A stretch of 64,000 bases of DNA from Nymphalis io (taxonomy: Eukaryota; Arthropoda; Insecta; Lepidoptera; Nymphalidae). The translations under genes and the position numbers were made by a program. The notes beneath the pieces were generated by a model. The model was given only the letters and a program-made list of their open reading frames with translations. It made no database searches and was not told the origin of the DNA. Below are positions 27,801-42,800 of the stretch, one piece after another. Location of the stretch: positions 4,898,001 to 4,962,000 of the forward strand of contig NC_065904.1 in NCBI RefSeq assembly GCF_905147045.1. The letters are read 5' to 3'. The number at the start of each line of letters is the position of its first letter. Positions within the stretch are counted from its first letter, which is position 1.

Positions 27801-30800
27801 CTTTGAATACCACCCAATGCTTTTTGTAAGATTACGCCTTATTTGGAAGCGAAATAATTGATCAAATTATATCTCAAATCGCCTTAACGGAGCAAAAAAA
27901 ATCCTCCAATAAATATTCATTATTTGATATTCGACAATCCAAATTATGTTTATAATATTACAAAACAAAATTATAAGAATGAATACTTTCACTTTTCATA
28001 CTTAAAAAAGCGTTGATCGTAGTTATACTGTTATCTTAGAATGAGAAAAGATTTGTCACTGAATTTTAACCTTATATTAATATTAGTTTCTATACTTGAT
28101 AGAAAGAAGAAATAATCTCCACAAAAGTAAGGTTATAGCAACGGAGAAGAATACAATACCCTGAGATAAAATGTACGACGAAAAAACTACATTTCCACGA
28201 CTGAGTATCCCATCCAGTCGTTCCAGTAACGCGTCATATTAAACTTTAGCGTAACACACATAAACTTATGAAGAGGGAACAAAAGGCGACTAATAAGGAG
28301 TTTCTGGAGAATGTCTTGGCTTTCCAAACCGATTTCTCACTACACTAATCATTATCTTATCTTTTTTTTATGGCCACCTGATGGTAAGTGGTCACCAACG
28401 CCCATAGACATTGGCATTGTAAGAAATGTTAAACATCGCTTACATCACCAATGCGCCACCAACCTTGGGAACTAAGGTGTATGTCTCTTGTGCCTGTAAT
28501 TACACTGGTACACTCACCCTTCAAACCGGAACACAACAATACCAAGTAGTGCTGTTTTGCGGTAGAATATCTGATGAGTGGGTGGTACCTACCCAGACGA
28601 GCTTGCACAAAGCTCAACGACCAATAAAAAGCTCTACCATCAGTAGTATCTGTGTTCCTAAACCATATCGCCGATACATCGGCGTTCAACTAAGGACGAT
28701 CAACTAACGACTAAGCGGCGAAGAGAATCTTATCTTTATATTATTATTATGATCAATACATTTATACTAATTTCTTCTTTAGTATTGTAATGAGACTATC
28801 ATTACTTCTTATATAATATCATTTGTATCAAGCAAGAAATGGTAACTATATTTTCTTATTTATTCACCGTATTCAAGTGAAATGCTAATGTAAAGACGAT
28901 ACACATTCCCGTTTGCATGTTTCTAGTAAGCGAGCAATTTACTTGAAGCGGGCGAAGCATATGAAGCCTCGCAAGCAATTGGCAAACCAGCATTGGAAAT
29001 TACCAATTGAAGACCTACATAAAATGTCCTATTAGTTCACTCTTCCGAATTGATCGTAGACTTGAACGGCACAATTTTATAGGTAAGTCCTTCGAGAAAC
29101 ATTAAATTATGCATTTTAAATTGGAAAATGCTTGCAATAAAATGCAAAACCGTAAAATGATATCTATTTTATTTTCTAGTTAATTTTATATCACTTTTGA
29201 ATTTAATGATAGTATGAAAATATAAGTCATGTTGTATCAATAACCGTGGGATATACATATGTACGTTACGTGCTTTGAACCTGTCATTATATAATTATTG
29301 TAGAGCTATGGCTCTCTCAATCTTTAAATCGTAACAAAGCAATACAAAATACTCTTGTTTTGTGGTAAAATAATGGATATGTGGGTGGTTCTTACACCCA
29401 ACTACCTACAGAGACAGGCCAGCACAAAGCGTATCACCTCTTAACATGTGACGTGTATCAATCACGTCATGCCATAACGCGATGAAAACTACCACATTAT
29501 TGACTGCCTCGTTGGTCTAGTGGCTTGATATAAGGCCGCAGACTCGGAGGTCCTGGGTTCAATTCCCAGGTCGGCCCAGTAAAAAGTTATTGGATTTTTC
29601 TGTCAGAAAATTCTCAGTAGCAGCCCGGAGTCTGGAAGTTGGAAGTGTGTACACTCCCGTGCCTCGGAAAGCACGTAAAGCCGTTGGTCCTGCGCCTGAA
29701 CTCTTTCCGGTCGTGTCGGATTGCCGTCCCATTGGATTATAAGAGTTAGGGAATAGAGAGTGCACAAGTGTGTGCGCGAACACACACTTGTGCCCTATAA
29801 TATCTCCTGCGTAGTTGGCTAATCTCTCTTGCGATTGGCCGCCGTGGCCGAAATCGGTCTGGAGGACATTATTATTACTTACCACTACACAGTATGTTTA
29901 AAACATGTTTAAAAAATATTTTCTTGATGTTTTAATTTCAGTTGCAATCCCCATAAAATTTAATGAGTGTATATTCCAAGTAAGCCACGGTTTGTCAACG
30001 CGCTTGGTTAATTAACCAAAAGTCGGTCGCTTACCACAGATTTGTGTTAATTTAATGCTTCACGGGTCGGCGGTACCTTTAAATATTAATCTGAATGTCA
30101 TTACAATTTCGTTTCAAAAATATTTTTGACAAATGACAACATTTATCATTTCTTATCAAACTTGAATTTGTTGATTTATTTTGTTTTAAATTTAAAAAAA
30201 AATCATATTATTAAGTATTCAATATAAGTTTTGTCTATAAACATTATTTTTGTTCAATAAATAAGACAATTAAATTTATATTTTATTGCGTTATTTTTTT
30301 AATTAATTCGAAAATCGAGTACGTTTCTAATACTCGACTTTCCCACGCCTTTTTCGACGAGAACATTCACTGATATTTTTGTCTATAAAGAATAATAAAA
30401 GCTTTTAATTTATATTTAAATGGGAAATGTTTTCGTACCGTCATTATAACCTTTTAAAAAGAATAATATTGTGCCTACGCATTCGCCTGCGCGTATAGAC
30501 GATTTATGTACACCCTATTGTACCCCTTTAAGACGTCTGAAAAATATAAATATTCTCTTATTTGTTACAAAAAACAAAGGCCTTTAGAGGTTATATTTCA
30601 ATAATAATAATTTTCTTATGATTAATATAAAAAAAAATGATAATGCCAACCGATAACGATATTTAGTACTTTTACAAATTTTATCATTCTTTAGAGCTTG
30701 GATATGAAAATGACTAGTAACAGTTTTAAAGTTTCACAACGTTCTCAGGATTCTAAGAAAAAAACATCAGTTTTTAAAATATCATCAATCAATCACTTCT

Positions 30801-33800
30801 TTCCCTACATTATTACATTATACTATGAATGCAAAAGAGTTATTAACTCTTTAACTCTTATAGTATATCTGTCTGTAGTTATTTTTAAAAAATTATAATT
30901 TATTGTCAATAGCTTACATTAAACATTTAAAAAATAATTATAATCAATAAAGATAATTAACATGTTTAAGATTCGAACGAAATGTCGTACAATGAGAGAA
31001 AATAACATTCTCTAATGACTATTTTTAAAGTTAAACCCGTCGTATATTTTTAATTCATTAACTCGACGTCTCTGGTTATTGGGATATGGGCATCGACGAA
31101 AGTTGTTTTTTATATTATCCATTAGCGAAAACGAAAGCTAAAGGATAATGTTTAACTTCCGAGAAAACATCAAAAGGTAACCAAACATCGGAAATTAAAT
31201 AAGAATGATTTCCGTTTAAGTTTTGATTATTTATCTATCAATATTGATACATAATCTTTAACTTTAAACATAAAAGCGTTTACGTTTAAAACATAAAAGC
31301 GAACTAGATATCATGTTTGAATTAAGAAAAGAAAACTTCATTATATAGATCGAAATGTGAAAATTATAATAATGAAGTTCATGTAATTTTCAAACATAAA
31401 AAACCATTATATTACTTTTGAAATACTGCCACATGTGTATTCCACCAATCCGCGTTATAGCAGCGTGATGGAATAAGCCCCAAAAAAAAAAAGAGTAGCC
31501 CTGCAATGGGACATTCACAGACTATTACATATAACATTAATTATGTATGTTAAGCAATTGACGTAACAAATAACTCATCTTCTTTGGCAGTTTTATTTCA
31601 TAATCATTAAGATTAGAAATCACACAATCACTTATTTTCTCTTAGGTTCAGCAACAGTAATTTTACATTAAACAATTAGTAAAATCAAGACAATACGTTT
31701 TGTCGCCGTATGTTATATCGTACGATTTTATTCTATTATAACCCATTGTATTATATCCTTGTAAATTGAGCATCTTAAAATTAACCATCATTAAATTACC
31801 TCGTCGAGATCGGGAAGTTAAGTCCGATATTTAATTATGCAAATGTTGGAGTCTTTTTCCTCAATAGCACCTCATTATAGCTAAATCTTTATAAAATACT
31901 TGGCTTAATTAAAAAATCAAATATTATGGCAATTTATTTTTAAAGTAATAATAATAATTAATTAATTAATTAAATTAATAATTAATATAATAAGGCCGAT
32001 CGTGTAGGTTTTTTTGCATTAAATTTATGCGTAGGAAATAATACAATCGTTTTTAAAATAGTGCCGAATCCTGCTTATCTTTAAATCGTCTGATTTCATG
32101 CCTTTTTCTAATAAAACTTAACTACGTATTGTTGTAAATTAGAAAATTGTAGCTCATCATTAAAGACAAACTTGGTTGGTAAAAAAAGCGTTTAAAAAAA
32201 ATACAAATATCTTTTATGATGGGCCGAAATCTCACAGGAAAATTCCACTGCGAAGTGAAAACGCTTGTAATTTTCTTTGAATTTTTACCATAATATAGTC
32301 CGATATCGAATTTAATTAGGTTGAACAATTAAAATGCGTGCAGTGGCGTCGCGCGGAGGTTTGTTTGTCACATTGTATGCGGTCCCTTTGTACGTGCCGC
32401 GGCATTGTACAAATGATGCGTAAAACCATATTTTCCGTAAATTAATAAATGAAAATTATGATAATTAGGCATCCATCGAGCAAATATGTACATACATTGT
32501 GTATCACTCCAACTAATGTTCTGAATTTGAATTATTATTATACCTGCTAAACATATTCATAATAATTTTGATACAAGATTAAAATATGAAAATAAAATGT
32601 AATTTTTGTATCATATAATATTACATTTATTTAATTGCTATAATATACTCTTATATGATTTCTTTATGACTAAACTGTTCTCGTAACTCCATCCAATTTT
32701 TCACGTAATTTTTTTCCGTTAGTTATATACGTACATAACACAGGCAACAACAATGTTAAATTTTATTGCGTTTGGTTCAATGTTGTAATGACGTAACAAA
32801 TAGACAATTAATATATATTTAAACATAATGATTTCACATACTCGGTAAGCAAATATAATCATTGGATTTATAAAAATAACCAAGACATTTAACTTCATTT
32901 AAATATTTCTTTGAAAATAGAAAAACGCCATCGACTTTGGGTACTGAGATGCCTGTGGTTGCACTGGCGCAAATACCCTTCCAACCGGAACACTACAAAA
33001 CTAATTATTGCTGGTTGGAGTTAGATTTGTGGTGACTGGATTGTACCTACCAAACCCTTCCAAGTACTTGCAAGTAACTTGTAATAATTTTAAGAAAATT
33101 TATTATTTAAAATTACACTAAAACCTTTTGTATCAAAGAGTTTGTTACGTTCCGTTTATCCTTAGAATTCTTAGAATAGTTTTATTGTATACTATATAAG
33201 AATAATACGATCTGTGGTTACAGAGACACAGTACAGACGTATCAATGTAATCCTTCCTTTGCAGTGGCCGGTGCTAGTACACAATGGGTAATCCTCGGAA
33301 CGTTCGAGAATTCGCACACGTTTGTTTCTGCACTATATCGGGTCAGCTGAGCTTTGATACCGTACCGTTCCATTCACGTATTAATCTATGTTTATTGTTC
33401 GAAAATCTATTCGTATTTCATAAATGTAACGGGGTCATGTCTGGATTTAAATAATCTGTGTATTGTATGGAAATAAAATATTACAAAAGTTCTACTAGTA
33501 TAAACTTCATCGGAGTAAACTTACATAACGAACATCTATAAATGGATGAAAATGTTTAAAGATCGATTCCAATGATATGAAAAACCATTTCGTAATTCAA
33601 ATTATCACCACATAGAATTGTCGTCGTAAACGTCTTAGATACACAAACATTTGAATGTCTTATACACTCAAACATATAAAAAGTTTCCTTCGCTAGGAAT
33701 GATACGGCTGTTCTCATCAAATTCGTATATTACAGTGCTAAGTAAATACGCAAAAACAGGTGAATTATCGATTGATTATATTTGAGAGTGAGTCTCATAA

Positions 33801-36800
33801 AATCGATGGGAGGACATTTCGTCACGACCGGAATGAGTTTAGGCGCTTAACCCACGGTTTCCGACTCAAGGGAGTAAACAACAAACCAGGGCATCACGAT
33901 CTGCATCCATATAAACTAACTACTAGACTAGAAGTCTGTAAATAAGAAAAAAAATATATATACAAAACATTTACTTATAAGATAACATAAAACGATCAAC
34001 GAAAACGACATCGATACGAGAAAAACAACAAAGATAAGTTAACTTTTAAAAAGAATTAGGCATCAAAGATATTCGATATTCACAGCGTCTTGATAAGAAT
34101 ATATTTCAGTTTTCTATCTAAGTATATTTTTCAATAGCCTCAGCGGGGATGAGTCGTCATAGCGACCAACTGGATCCCATTGAACAGGTCTACCCTCATC
34201 CGATATTGTGAGATTGAATAGTTTATTCTGTAAACTCGAGAGCTGCTTACTGATAAAATCACCTTTGAATGTTTTAAGTTCAGTTTTACTCTTAAATACA
34301 CAGATTCAAATGTTGGACCGTTTAAACTTCAAAGGCATTTGATAATACGCTTTCAAAACATTTTTTAACTAAATTTAAAACGGGGATGTTTCGGAACTTT
34401 TCTCCTAGAGGTTTCCTCACGGTGTGAATTATAAACAGAAAATAAGCACATGATACTCAGTGGTGCTCGCCCGGATTTTTGCACGTGACACTCTCCACGT
34501 GCTCAATCCACTGGACTCAACTTTATATTTTTTTATACTTATTTTAGCTGATTTCGTTTTTTTTACAAAGCATCACAAACCTAGCCCTAATTAATAATAC
34601 TCATTTTTAACAAGAAATCAATAGGAACATTCTTTAAAAGTACAAATATGTATTATTATTGAAAAGAGCTAAATAAATAAGGTGCTTACATTCGAAATCC
34701 AACATATTATTGCTTCGTGTATTTAAAACCACGTCATATAAGTTTTGGGTTTTCTTTTTACTATCTCAAAATAACACAACATTTTAAAAGATTATAATAA
34801 TTACATATTAAGTTACAGTTTATGATTAAAATGTAATACAAATATATTTACTTAGATATAATTTATTTATTAGATTTTTTCACTTCGTTTAATCGTATCA
34901 CATTTGAGAACGTGAGATGATAAAAATAATTACCGTAGTTAGTTTAGGAGAGGATATAGCTAACCTGATCCGGCGACACGTGAATCCGGGAAGGCTATAA
35001 TAAGCTTAACAAGCGTACGGAGCGAACTTCCTCTGAAAAACTCTTGTTTTTATCGCATCGACGCCTCGATAAACTAAGCAAATATTGTAAACATTTCCAT
35101 TTACTGTGAAAATTCAAAGGTAATCCCGGCTTATATAAAACAAACCACCCGACGCTTTATAATAGAGTAACAGAAGACGTAATTGAGATTTTTCATTCTC
35201 TCGGCGAGAAAAAAAGACGAGATTGAAATTGAAAACAATCATCGAATCGAATCTCTTAGCCGAGTGGCTAGAAACAAATGGAAAGAAACAAATTATTTGT
35301 AGCCAGCTAATTGTCAACAGATCAAAGCGGGGAGCTAGGTAAATCCGACCTGTTATATTTTATTTTCGAATGGCAAGTGGGCGCGGGGTGGGACGGCCGC
35401 GGGCGCTATACGCAATTATTGTTATTACAAAGAGATTGCCGCTGATCCGGCTCAGGACTCGAGTTTTTTTACACAATTTATTCCAACAACTCATAATTGT
35501 TGTTGTGTCGTAACTAGCTATAACTAAGTCAAACAAAAACAGCATTTTAGTTGTTGAATATTCATCAGGTTTGGTGTGGATTGGTTTCAAAGGTTCTCTG
35601 TCATATTAAAGTAAATATAAACAAGTACACATATATGTATATGTTGTATAATAGTTGCAATAAAGAGACATAAAAAAAAACATATATTAAAAATGCGACT
35701 TACCAATAAAAACGAATATCTGATGATGAGCATACCTCAACAGCATTGATATTGACACGGTCTGTAACAATGGAAAGGTTAATTAAATAAGCCGACAGGG
35801 ATACATACATACAGAACGAATTTTGAATTTCGAATATAAATTAGTAATTCGAAATTCAAAATGTGACAATATAAGTGTAACACACGCTAATCAAAATGCC
35901 TACAACAAATGGATAATAGAGCAATTAGGAAATTATAGTTTCAAAACGTACATCGTTCGAAAAAGTCGTGTCTGTGTACAGGAAACATTTGCCGAGGCCG
36001 ATCGCACTCCCACTTAAATTGATTCAATCCGCACTAAGCGTTTCATTAATGAAATTCAATCGTGGCGAACCGCGCGGGGAGCAAATGATGTGGCGAAAAG
36101 ATTGATAGCGGCTCCAAGATATCCCCACCTGGAGTTGTATAAGCAATCCTGTTTCGTCCAGAACTTTTAGTAGTATTGTAAAATTATCATTCAAAATCAA
36201 TTCGATCGTTTTAATGCGTGGAACCGAGATCACAAGATTATGTTGTTTCAGTAAGAATTTCTGTTGCCGTAACATATTTTTATATTATTGCCAAAATAAT
36301 ATCAAAATCTATAATAAAAATTTCATTTAAGTTGCCTTTTACATGCACTTTGGTATCGTTATTTTAAAATATTATATTAAATGTAAGCCAATGGAATGAT
36401 TAAATGAACTTAAAAAAGGGGTTTTTTAATTTGGACTTATTTTAAAGAAGCACACTTTATTGTCTGCCTAATGATAAGTGGTCCACCCATAAACATTGAT
36501 ACTCTTTCAATATACATTTATAGCAATTTCTTACTAAGTGAATGCACCACCACCAACCAACCACGGGATTAAGCCTATTATGTAATAACACTGTCTCAAA
36601 CAACCTTGCAATCAGAAGACCAACCGAATAACTCTTGACTGCGTAGTAACGCCCGTATGTGGATATATAAAGCGATACCAGTAGTAGCTGGTACAACTAA
36701 GAATTGATTTCGAATATATTTAAATAAAAGCGCTTAATTATATAACCACTCTATAATTCTATTTATTAACTAAGAAGTGGATTATGTGGAAGGTTCTAGT

Positions 36801-39800
36801 GGAACGACCATCGCGTATCGTCTCATCAAAGTGCTGCATATCCAAAACCTTTTCTGACATGGAAATCGAATTGTCGAGCAAAAAATTGCATCGAGCGTCG
36901 AAGCGATCACCGCATCCACGCGATGGACCGTATGTAACCACGTTCACGGGCGACGGGCAAGCCATAGTTTTTACAGCCACCGTAAAGTGAAGCATCGATC
37001 CGACCGTTAATATTAAAAGGCAGTGCCGTTAATATATGGCAGCGTGTACCGCCCCCACTAGATCGATCAATCACTGTATCGCTTCTTGTTTTTACGCACA
37101 AGTTTCGGTTGCACTAGTACGGCTTGGTATTCGAAACTACTCATTGTTTGAGTGTTCCTACAACGAACTCAACTCTATAACATTAACGGCATAAAGAAAA
37201 TACGAATAATAGGAATGTTTCAATGCGATTACAACGAACTTGAAATAACTTCGATACGTATTAACATCGAAACTAATTTTATTTCTTAATATAATTCATG
37301 TAAATTAAACCTACTTTGCTTTTATTCATAAGACATTTTTTATATTCTTCTCCTTATAAGACATGGACACTTTTAAAATGACGATTCAAAAGCCTAAATT
37401 ATTATATTTTGATTTTATTGATTTTTTTATTCAAAATTATGTATGGTGTAGGAATTATTAATCTATAGCCCGTTATATAGATACCTATCTCATAAACGAG
37501 TGTGCAACACATTTCGCCGAAGCCAATACAATTGATATTTCCGTCAGTTATGAGCGATAGCTAGTAATAAATGGTATTTTGGGGATAGCTGCATTCCACA
37601 ATTTACTTTGTCCTTTGACAGGCTCCCGTGAAACCGGAGATATGTTAGGCAATACGCCAGCCGTTTGACAATTGATTAATACAATTTCTCTGCGAGTTGA
37701 CGTCGCTATATGAGATTAGTCGATCGGCGCTTATACCGATACGATGTGTAGAAACGATGTTAACAAAGGACAACGCTTTTAATAAAGCCACTCTCAGGTG
37801 ATTCAACACTCAATAAAAATTAAAGATATTATTTTTAAAACCCTCATCATTCACCGAAATATTGAAAATCATTATTTTACGCTAGTATTTTTATGTGATT
37901 ATTTACCTTTTTCGTCTTTAGCAAAAACCTAACTTTGTTGGTACTTTAACCAATATTACCATATCGTTTTTATTAATTAAGAATACAAAATATAGTATTT
38001 CTACGTAGTTACATTATGAAATTACAAAATACATTTATCTAAAAAGTTCGATTCTCTAATTTTCCTAAAACCCGAACGAAATGCTGTTAAGGAGTTTTGT
38101 TAAACACACATAAGACGTGCGCACAGTATAAAGGTGGAATTTGGAACCGTAATAAACTTTGAAAGGGCTGTAAAAGTGCAATAACTGTAACTCGGGGAGA
38201 GAGTCCTGATTTTAGTGGCGAGCGAGGGGCCGCGCCTCCCTTTAACTATTAATTGATCTATAATGCCACTGGCTATAACTCTTATGGTATGTGGGACAAT
38301 ATTTGGGGATATATTCGCCGAATAATTGTCATTTTGCTGCTTATTTTATAATAACCTCATGGAACAAACTAAAAGTATTTTTACCGTTATAGAAAGGAAA
38401 AATAGATAACATTGAAAAATTTTCGAACGGGTGCAATTTTCTTTATGTTTGGCTCACTTAATATTTAATGTAATCCGTCTGAGAATACAAAAGCGGTAAG
38501 TCTTAGTTTTAAAGGTCGTTTAGTTTAATCGATTACAACTTTTTCAAGATTCCATTCTTTTATCATTTTTAAGGTATCTTGTTAGTTGGTACTGGATTTC
38601 TTTGTTTAACTTGTGTTCCAAGTTTATCTCTGAAAGTTTATATCTATCAGATTAACCCTAAGTAATCCTAAGCTGCAATATCGATATTCTAAGTTATTTT
38701 AAAAACACAATCAACTCACGTCTGTGCTCTTGTCCAAATGCCTCCCTATCTATACCATTACGTGTTATACTGAGCGTATTTTTCTCCGGGTCATCGTCTG
38801 GCTTAAAAATGCCGCTGACAAAATCGGGGTTCATTAATTAAAATTCGTTACTTCACGAAATATCATTACAGTGATAAGATGCTCTGATATCTCATTATGG
38901 CATCCCTGTACTCCAGCCGGATCCTCTTTATTTCTATGGTTTTGATGCTTACTGTGACTTTTCAACTTCCTGAAGCTAGATCTTACTCGATTGACTGCCG
39001 TTATGTTACTCGAAACTAGCAATGTTTAAGCAAATTTGTTCTAAGTGTAAAGATTTTCTATTACAGATACAGCATACGAGATTTGAGCTTCGCTAAGGTT
39101 CGGAAATGTTGAGTTGAAATGTCTATATTGATCTAATTTTAAGGTAAAACGACATACAACGATAGTTTTTTGAATAAAAATTGAAGTTTAATTATTGTAA
39201 TTCCAAAAAAGAAAAACCAAATTTAAAATTTATTCTGTTTAATTCCATTAGCTGATATAGATTGTCAATATGTAATGAAAACATAATAAACACTATTCCG
39301 CCATTCATACGTATCTCTTATATGTCCGTAAGTGTTATATTAAATAAAAACGCTTTTATTATTAACACATTTTATGACGGCAATTTTGATATATAAATCT
39401 TATAGTACACAAGAGTCTATTTTAAATAAACAAAATGTGTAAAATTACAGTCATTATTTATTATATTTAATTATAAGTCAAACCGTTAAATGGACCTTGT
39501 TTAAAACTCATTTCGCACATGCTAAAAGGTAACGTCAAATAAAAGCTTGTAAGCAACTATACTGAATTGTACAAACAGAAACAAATATTACAAAAACTTG
39601 AAATACATATTTGAATGCTGTGTGTATGTACTGAAACGTGAACCATTCTAGATCGATTCGCTTTGTTTTACCAGATAGATTTAAGTATACATGCCAAGAG
39701 CATACTTAGTTTTGTTCTATCAATAAATTGTGAATGATGCTGATATATTGAAATCATAATTTATCTTGAGGTACGTTTAGAGATTTGAAACGTCAAATAT

Positions 39801-42800
39801 CGCGTTTACTATTTAGCCTAGGTAGGGTAAGTGTAGATGTTAAATAGAATTTAGTGTCATATTATGTAACAAGCTGTTCGTCGCCTAGCTTTATTTTTAT
39901 TGGATATGGAAATTATTAAAACCTTTATTTTTCTAGAATTCAAAAGAATGCTCGTGTTGACATGAAATTTAATTTGGTTTTAAGTTCATTCGTTAAAATT
40001 AAATTTATTGCCAAAATATTATGAAGTATGGAAATCACTTCTAGAAAATCACGCAGAAGTAAAAAACATAAAACGAAAGCTAGTAAAATTTATTTATTTA
40101 ATTAGGTGTTGCAGTTAATTTGTGAATAGTAATATTTATTATACTGTTTTTGTTTTTATAAGGCATTTTTTATTTTAAAAAATCAATCATAAAGGAAATT
40201 AATATTTTTAATTACGCCATCTATGAACGAGAGGATACATTAAAAAAGAACTAAATTTTCGAGAACCGTATTCCTGTATATTCATATTGGTTATGCTACA
40301 CGACGCTAGATGGCGGTTTTTTATTTGGTAGCAATGGTCTAAAACTGCAAGTTTATGATTTTGGGTTAATTTAAGTAACAGTACAGTAGTAACAGCCTGT
40401 AAATGTGCCACTGCTGGGCTAAAGCCTCCTCTCCCTTTTTTGAGGAGAAGGTTTGGAGCTTATTCCACCACGCTGCTCCAATGCGGGTTGGTGGAATACA
40501 CATGTGGCAGAATTTCGATGAAATTAGACACATGCAGGTTTCCTCACGATGTTTTCCTTCACCGAAAAGCACGAGATGAATTATAACAGAAATTAAGCAC
40601 ATGAAAATTCAGAGGTGCTTGCCCGGGTTTGAACCCACGTTCATCGGTTAAGATTCACGCGTTTTACCACTGGGCCATCTCGACTTAAGTAACATATAAT
40701 CTTAAATATTATCTCCTGTGATACTCAAAGTGCAATTTAAGATAAAGTTTGTTAAAAATGCCAATGCGCCACCATTCTTGAGAACGAAAATGTTATGTCC
40801 CTTGTGTCTATAGTTACACTGGCTCACCCACGTTCAAACCGGACCATGATAAGTGAATGGTACCTGGCGGGCTTGCACAGAACCCTACCACAAAGTAACG
40901 ATAGTATCAGACACATGACCAGTCATTAGTTTGAAAAAAATATAATGGCGTACTCACAAAGACGAGCATTATGAAGAAAGCGGCGATGTAGGAGCTGCGC
41001 GCAGTCAACATAGAGACGAAGCGATAGTGCTCACCGGTTATAACATTTCTGTAACAAAAACAATTTTTAAAATATAAAACTCAAAAACACAATCTGATAA
41101 AATAAAACCACCTTCACCCTATTCCAATCGTAGTAGGAATAAAGGTAATCAAACCGTAGGCTTACAAATTGTATGCGATTTTCTAATTGTTCTGTTGTAT
41201 TACGCACTATAAACAGCTATTGAATAATTTACCTTTATTTATAATAAAACATTATTCCACTTAACTAGTTATAACCACATTAATTTAACGTTCGAAGTTA
41301 CGATTACAACTTCGCGGACATTGAAAACGCCATCTTTTCGCGAAATATATAGATCATATAATAGACTATTCAAGAACTTGACCAATTATATCGCTTCAAT
41401 TGATATCGGTGACCAATGGTATTGGTGTCAAAATTGTTTATTTGGGTTTACTGCTCCTGTGGTTGGAATAGGCTATACCTCAATTTCAAGGTAGCACGCG
41501 AAAGCGATCCCGTAGCGCTCCGCGTTAAGACGGAATGGGTACCGCTGGTTTTTTAGTGGGTATTTCGATGTTCGGGGCGCACGGCGCCTTGGACACCGGC
41601 AAACCCCACATAGCCCCCCACTGTTCCCGTGAGAGAAACTCGTAACGCGTTTTTCCAGCGATAAAAAAGCTGTATATACCTCAATACTTTCGAATTTTTT
41701 ATAATAAAATATTACTTTGTTAGTTTTCATACTGTTATCTGTTGAGCGTGATGTTGAGATAGCTCTAAAATCACTAGATCCTAATAAAGGCTTTGGACTT
41801 GATGGTTAGCACTATTTATTAAAATAAATTATCGTTACCTATGTACTCGACTTTCAAAGATCCCTTTTAAAATAGCGTAAGGGTCGCGAATTTTTCTATT
41901 GAGTGGAAATTGCGAATATTATTCCCGTTTACAATCAAGGAGATAAGTGTCAATCAATCAATCAACAGCCAATCGTTGTCCGCTGCTGAACATAGGCCTC
42001 TCCCAAGGTGCACCAAAGCTCCCTGTCCTCCGCCTTCCCCATCCAGTTGGTGCCCGCCACCTTCTTAAGGTCGTCGGTCCACCTGGCTGGAGGGCGCCCT
42101 ACGCTGCGCTTGCCGATTCGCGGTCTCCACTCTAGGACTCGTGTAAGTGATATATATATATATGAGGTAAGTGTAACATAAAAAAATATTCTTTACTCTT
42201 TTTTTATTCCAAATAGGTAAGCGGATAGGTCAACTAGTGGTAGGTGATCACCACCGTCTATATCCCATACAACATCAATGCACCAACAATTGCTTGTAGT
42301 TACACTGGCAAACTCATAATTCAAACCGGAATACTACAATAATAAGCTTTGCTGTTTGTAGGTTGAATACACATATATTCAGTGGGAGGGCTTCTGCAAA
42401 CCCTACCACCAAGTAAATCTTTATCCAAATAAAAACACACTAACCTCAAATAACCCTTATTGTCCTCTTGTTCAGCGAGACTCTTAATCGAAGCCATAAG
42501 AAGGTCGTCGTAACCCAGGAACTCATCAAGAACAATACGAGAGAACGTATCGCCGAAGCATTCGTCCCTCTGCGGGTCCAGGGTGACGATTTTCACCGGT
42601 ATCTTCAAACGAAGTCTTGCACTCGGAGATAGACGAAGAAATCCGTACTCCAGTGAATACTCCAGGATATAATCCTCATCTTGAAAACAAAGAAAATCAA
42701 AATGATTAATTATATTATATTGTTCAATAATATGAAACGCCAACTGAATAATTCAACTCTCAAAACAAAGAAGTCACGCCTAGCTATGAATCCTTGTTAC

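Larger units (their letters stand above)
25070..35703 (-). other. membralin intron 6, 10.6 kb
   Basis: No gene is supported. It contains a palindrome at 25664, a (GCATA)n run, SINE fragments at 26567, 31424 and 34409, poly(A) retroposon copies at 28361, 29286 and 32927, and a different tRNA-derived SINE at 29504-29885. Other parts are AT-rich filler. Confidence 0.75.
35762..40957 (-). other. membralin intron 5, 5.2 kb
   Basis: No gene is seen. It holds degenerate retroposon pieces at 36455-36600 and 40757-40896, a full SINE with target duplication at 40381-40684, and a pair of facing TAGATGGCG motifs at 40215-40315. GC-richer patches lie near 36780-37100 and 38190-38250. Confidence 0.7.

Noticed and set aside
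28426..28707. 93-codon plus-strand open frame
   Set aside because: Lies within the family B retroposon, antisense to its poly(A) tail.
29504..29578. tRNA gene with a good B box
   Set aside because: The acceptor ends do not pair and a roughly 300-bp dispersed body follows; it is a SINE head.
41473..41730. 85-codon minus-strand open frame
   Set aside because: Lies over a dispersed GC-rich repeat fragment.
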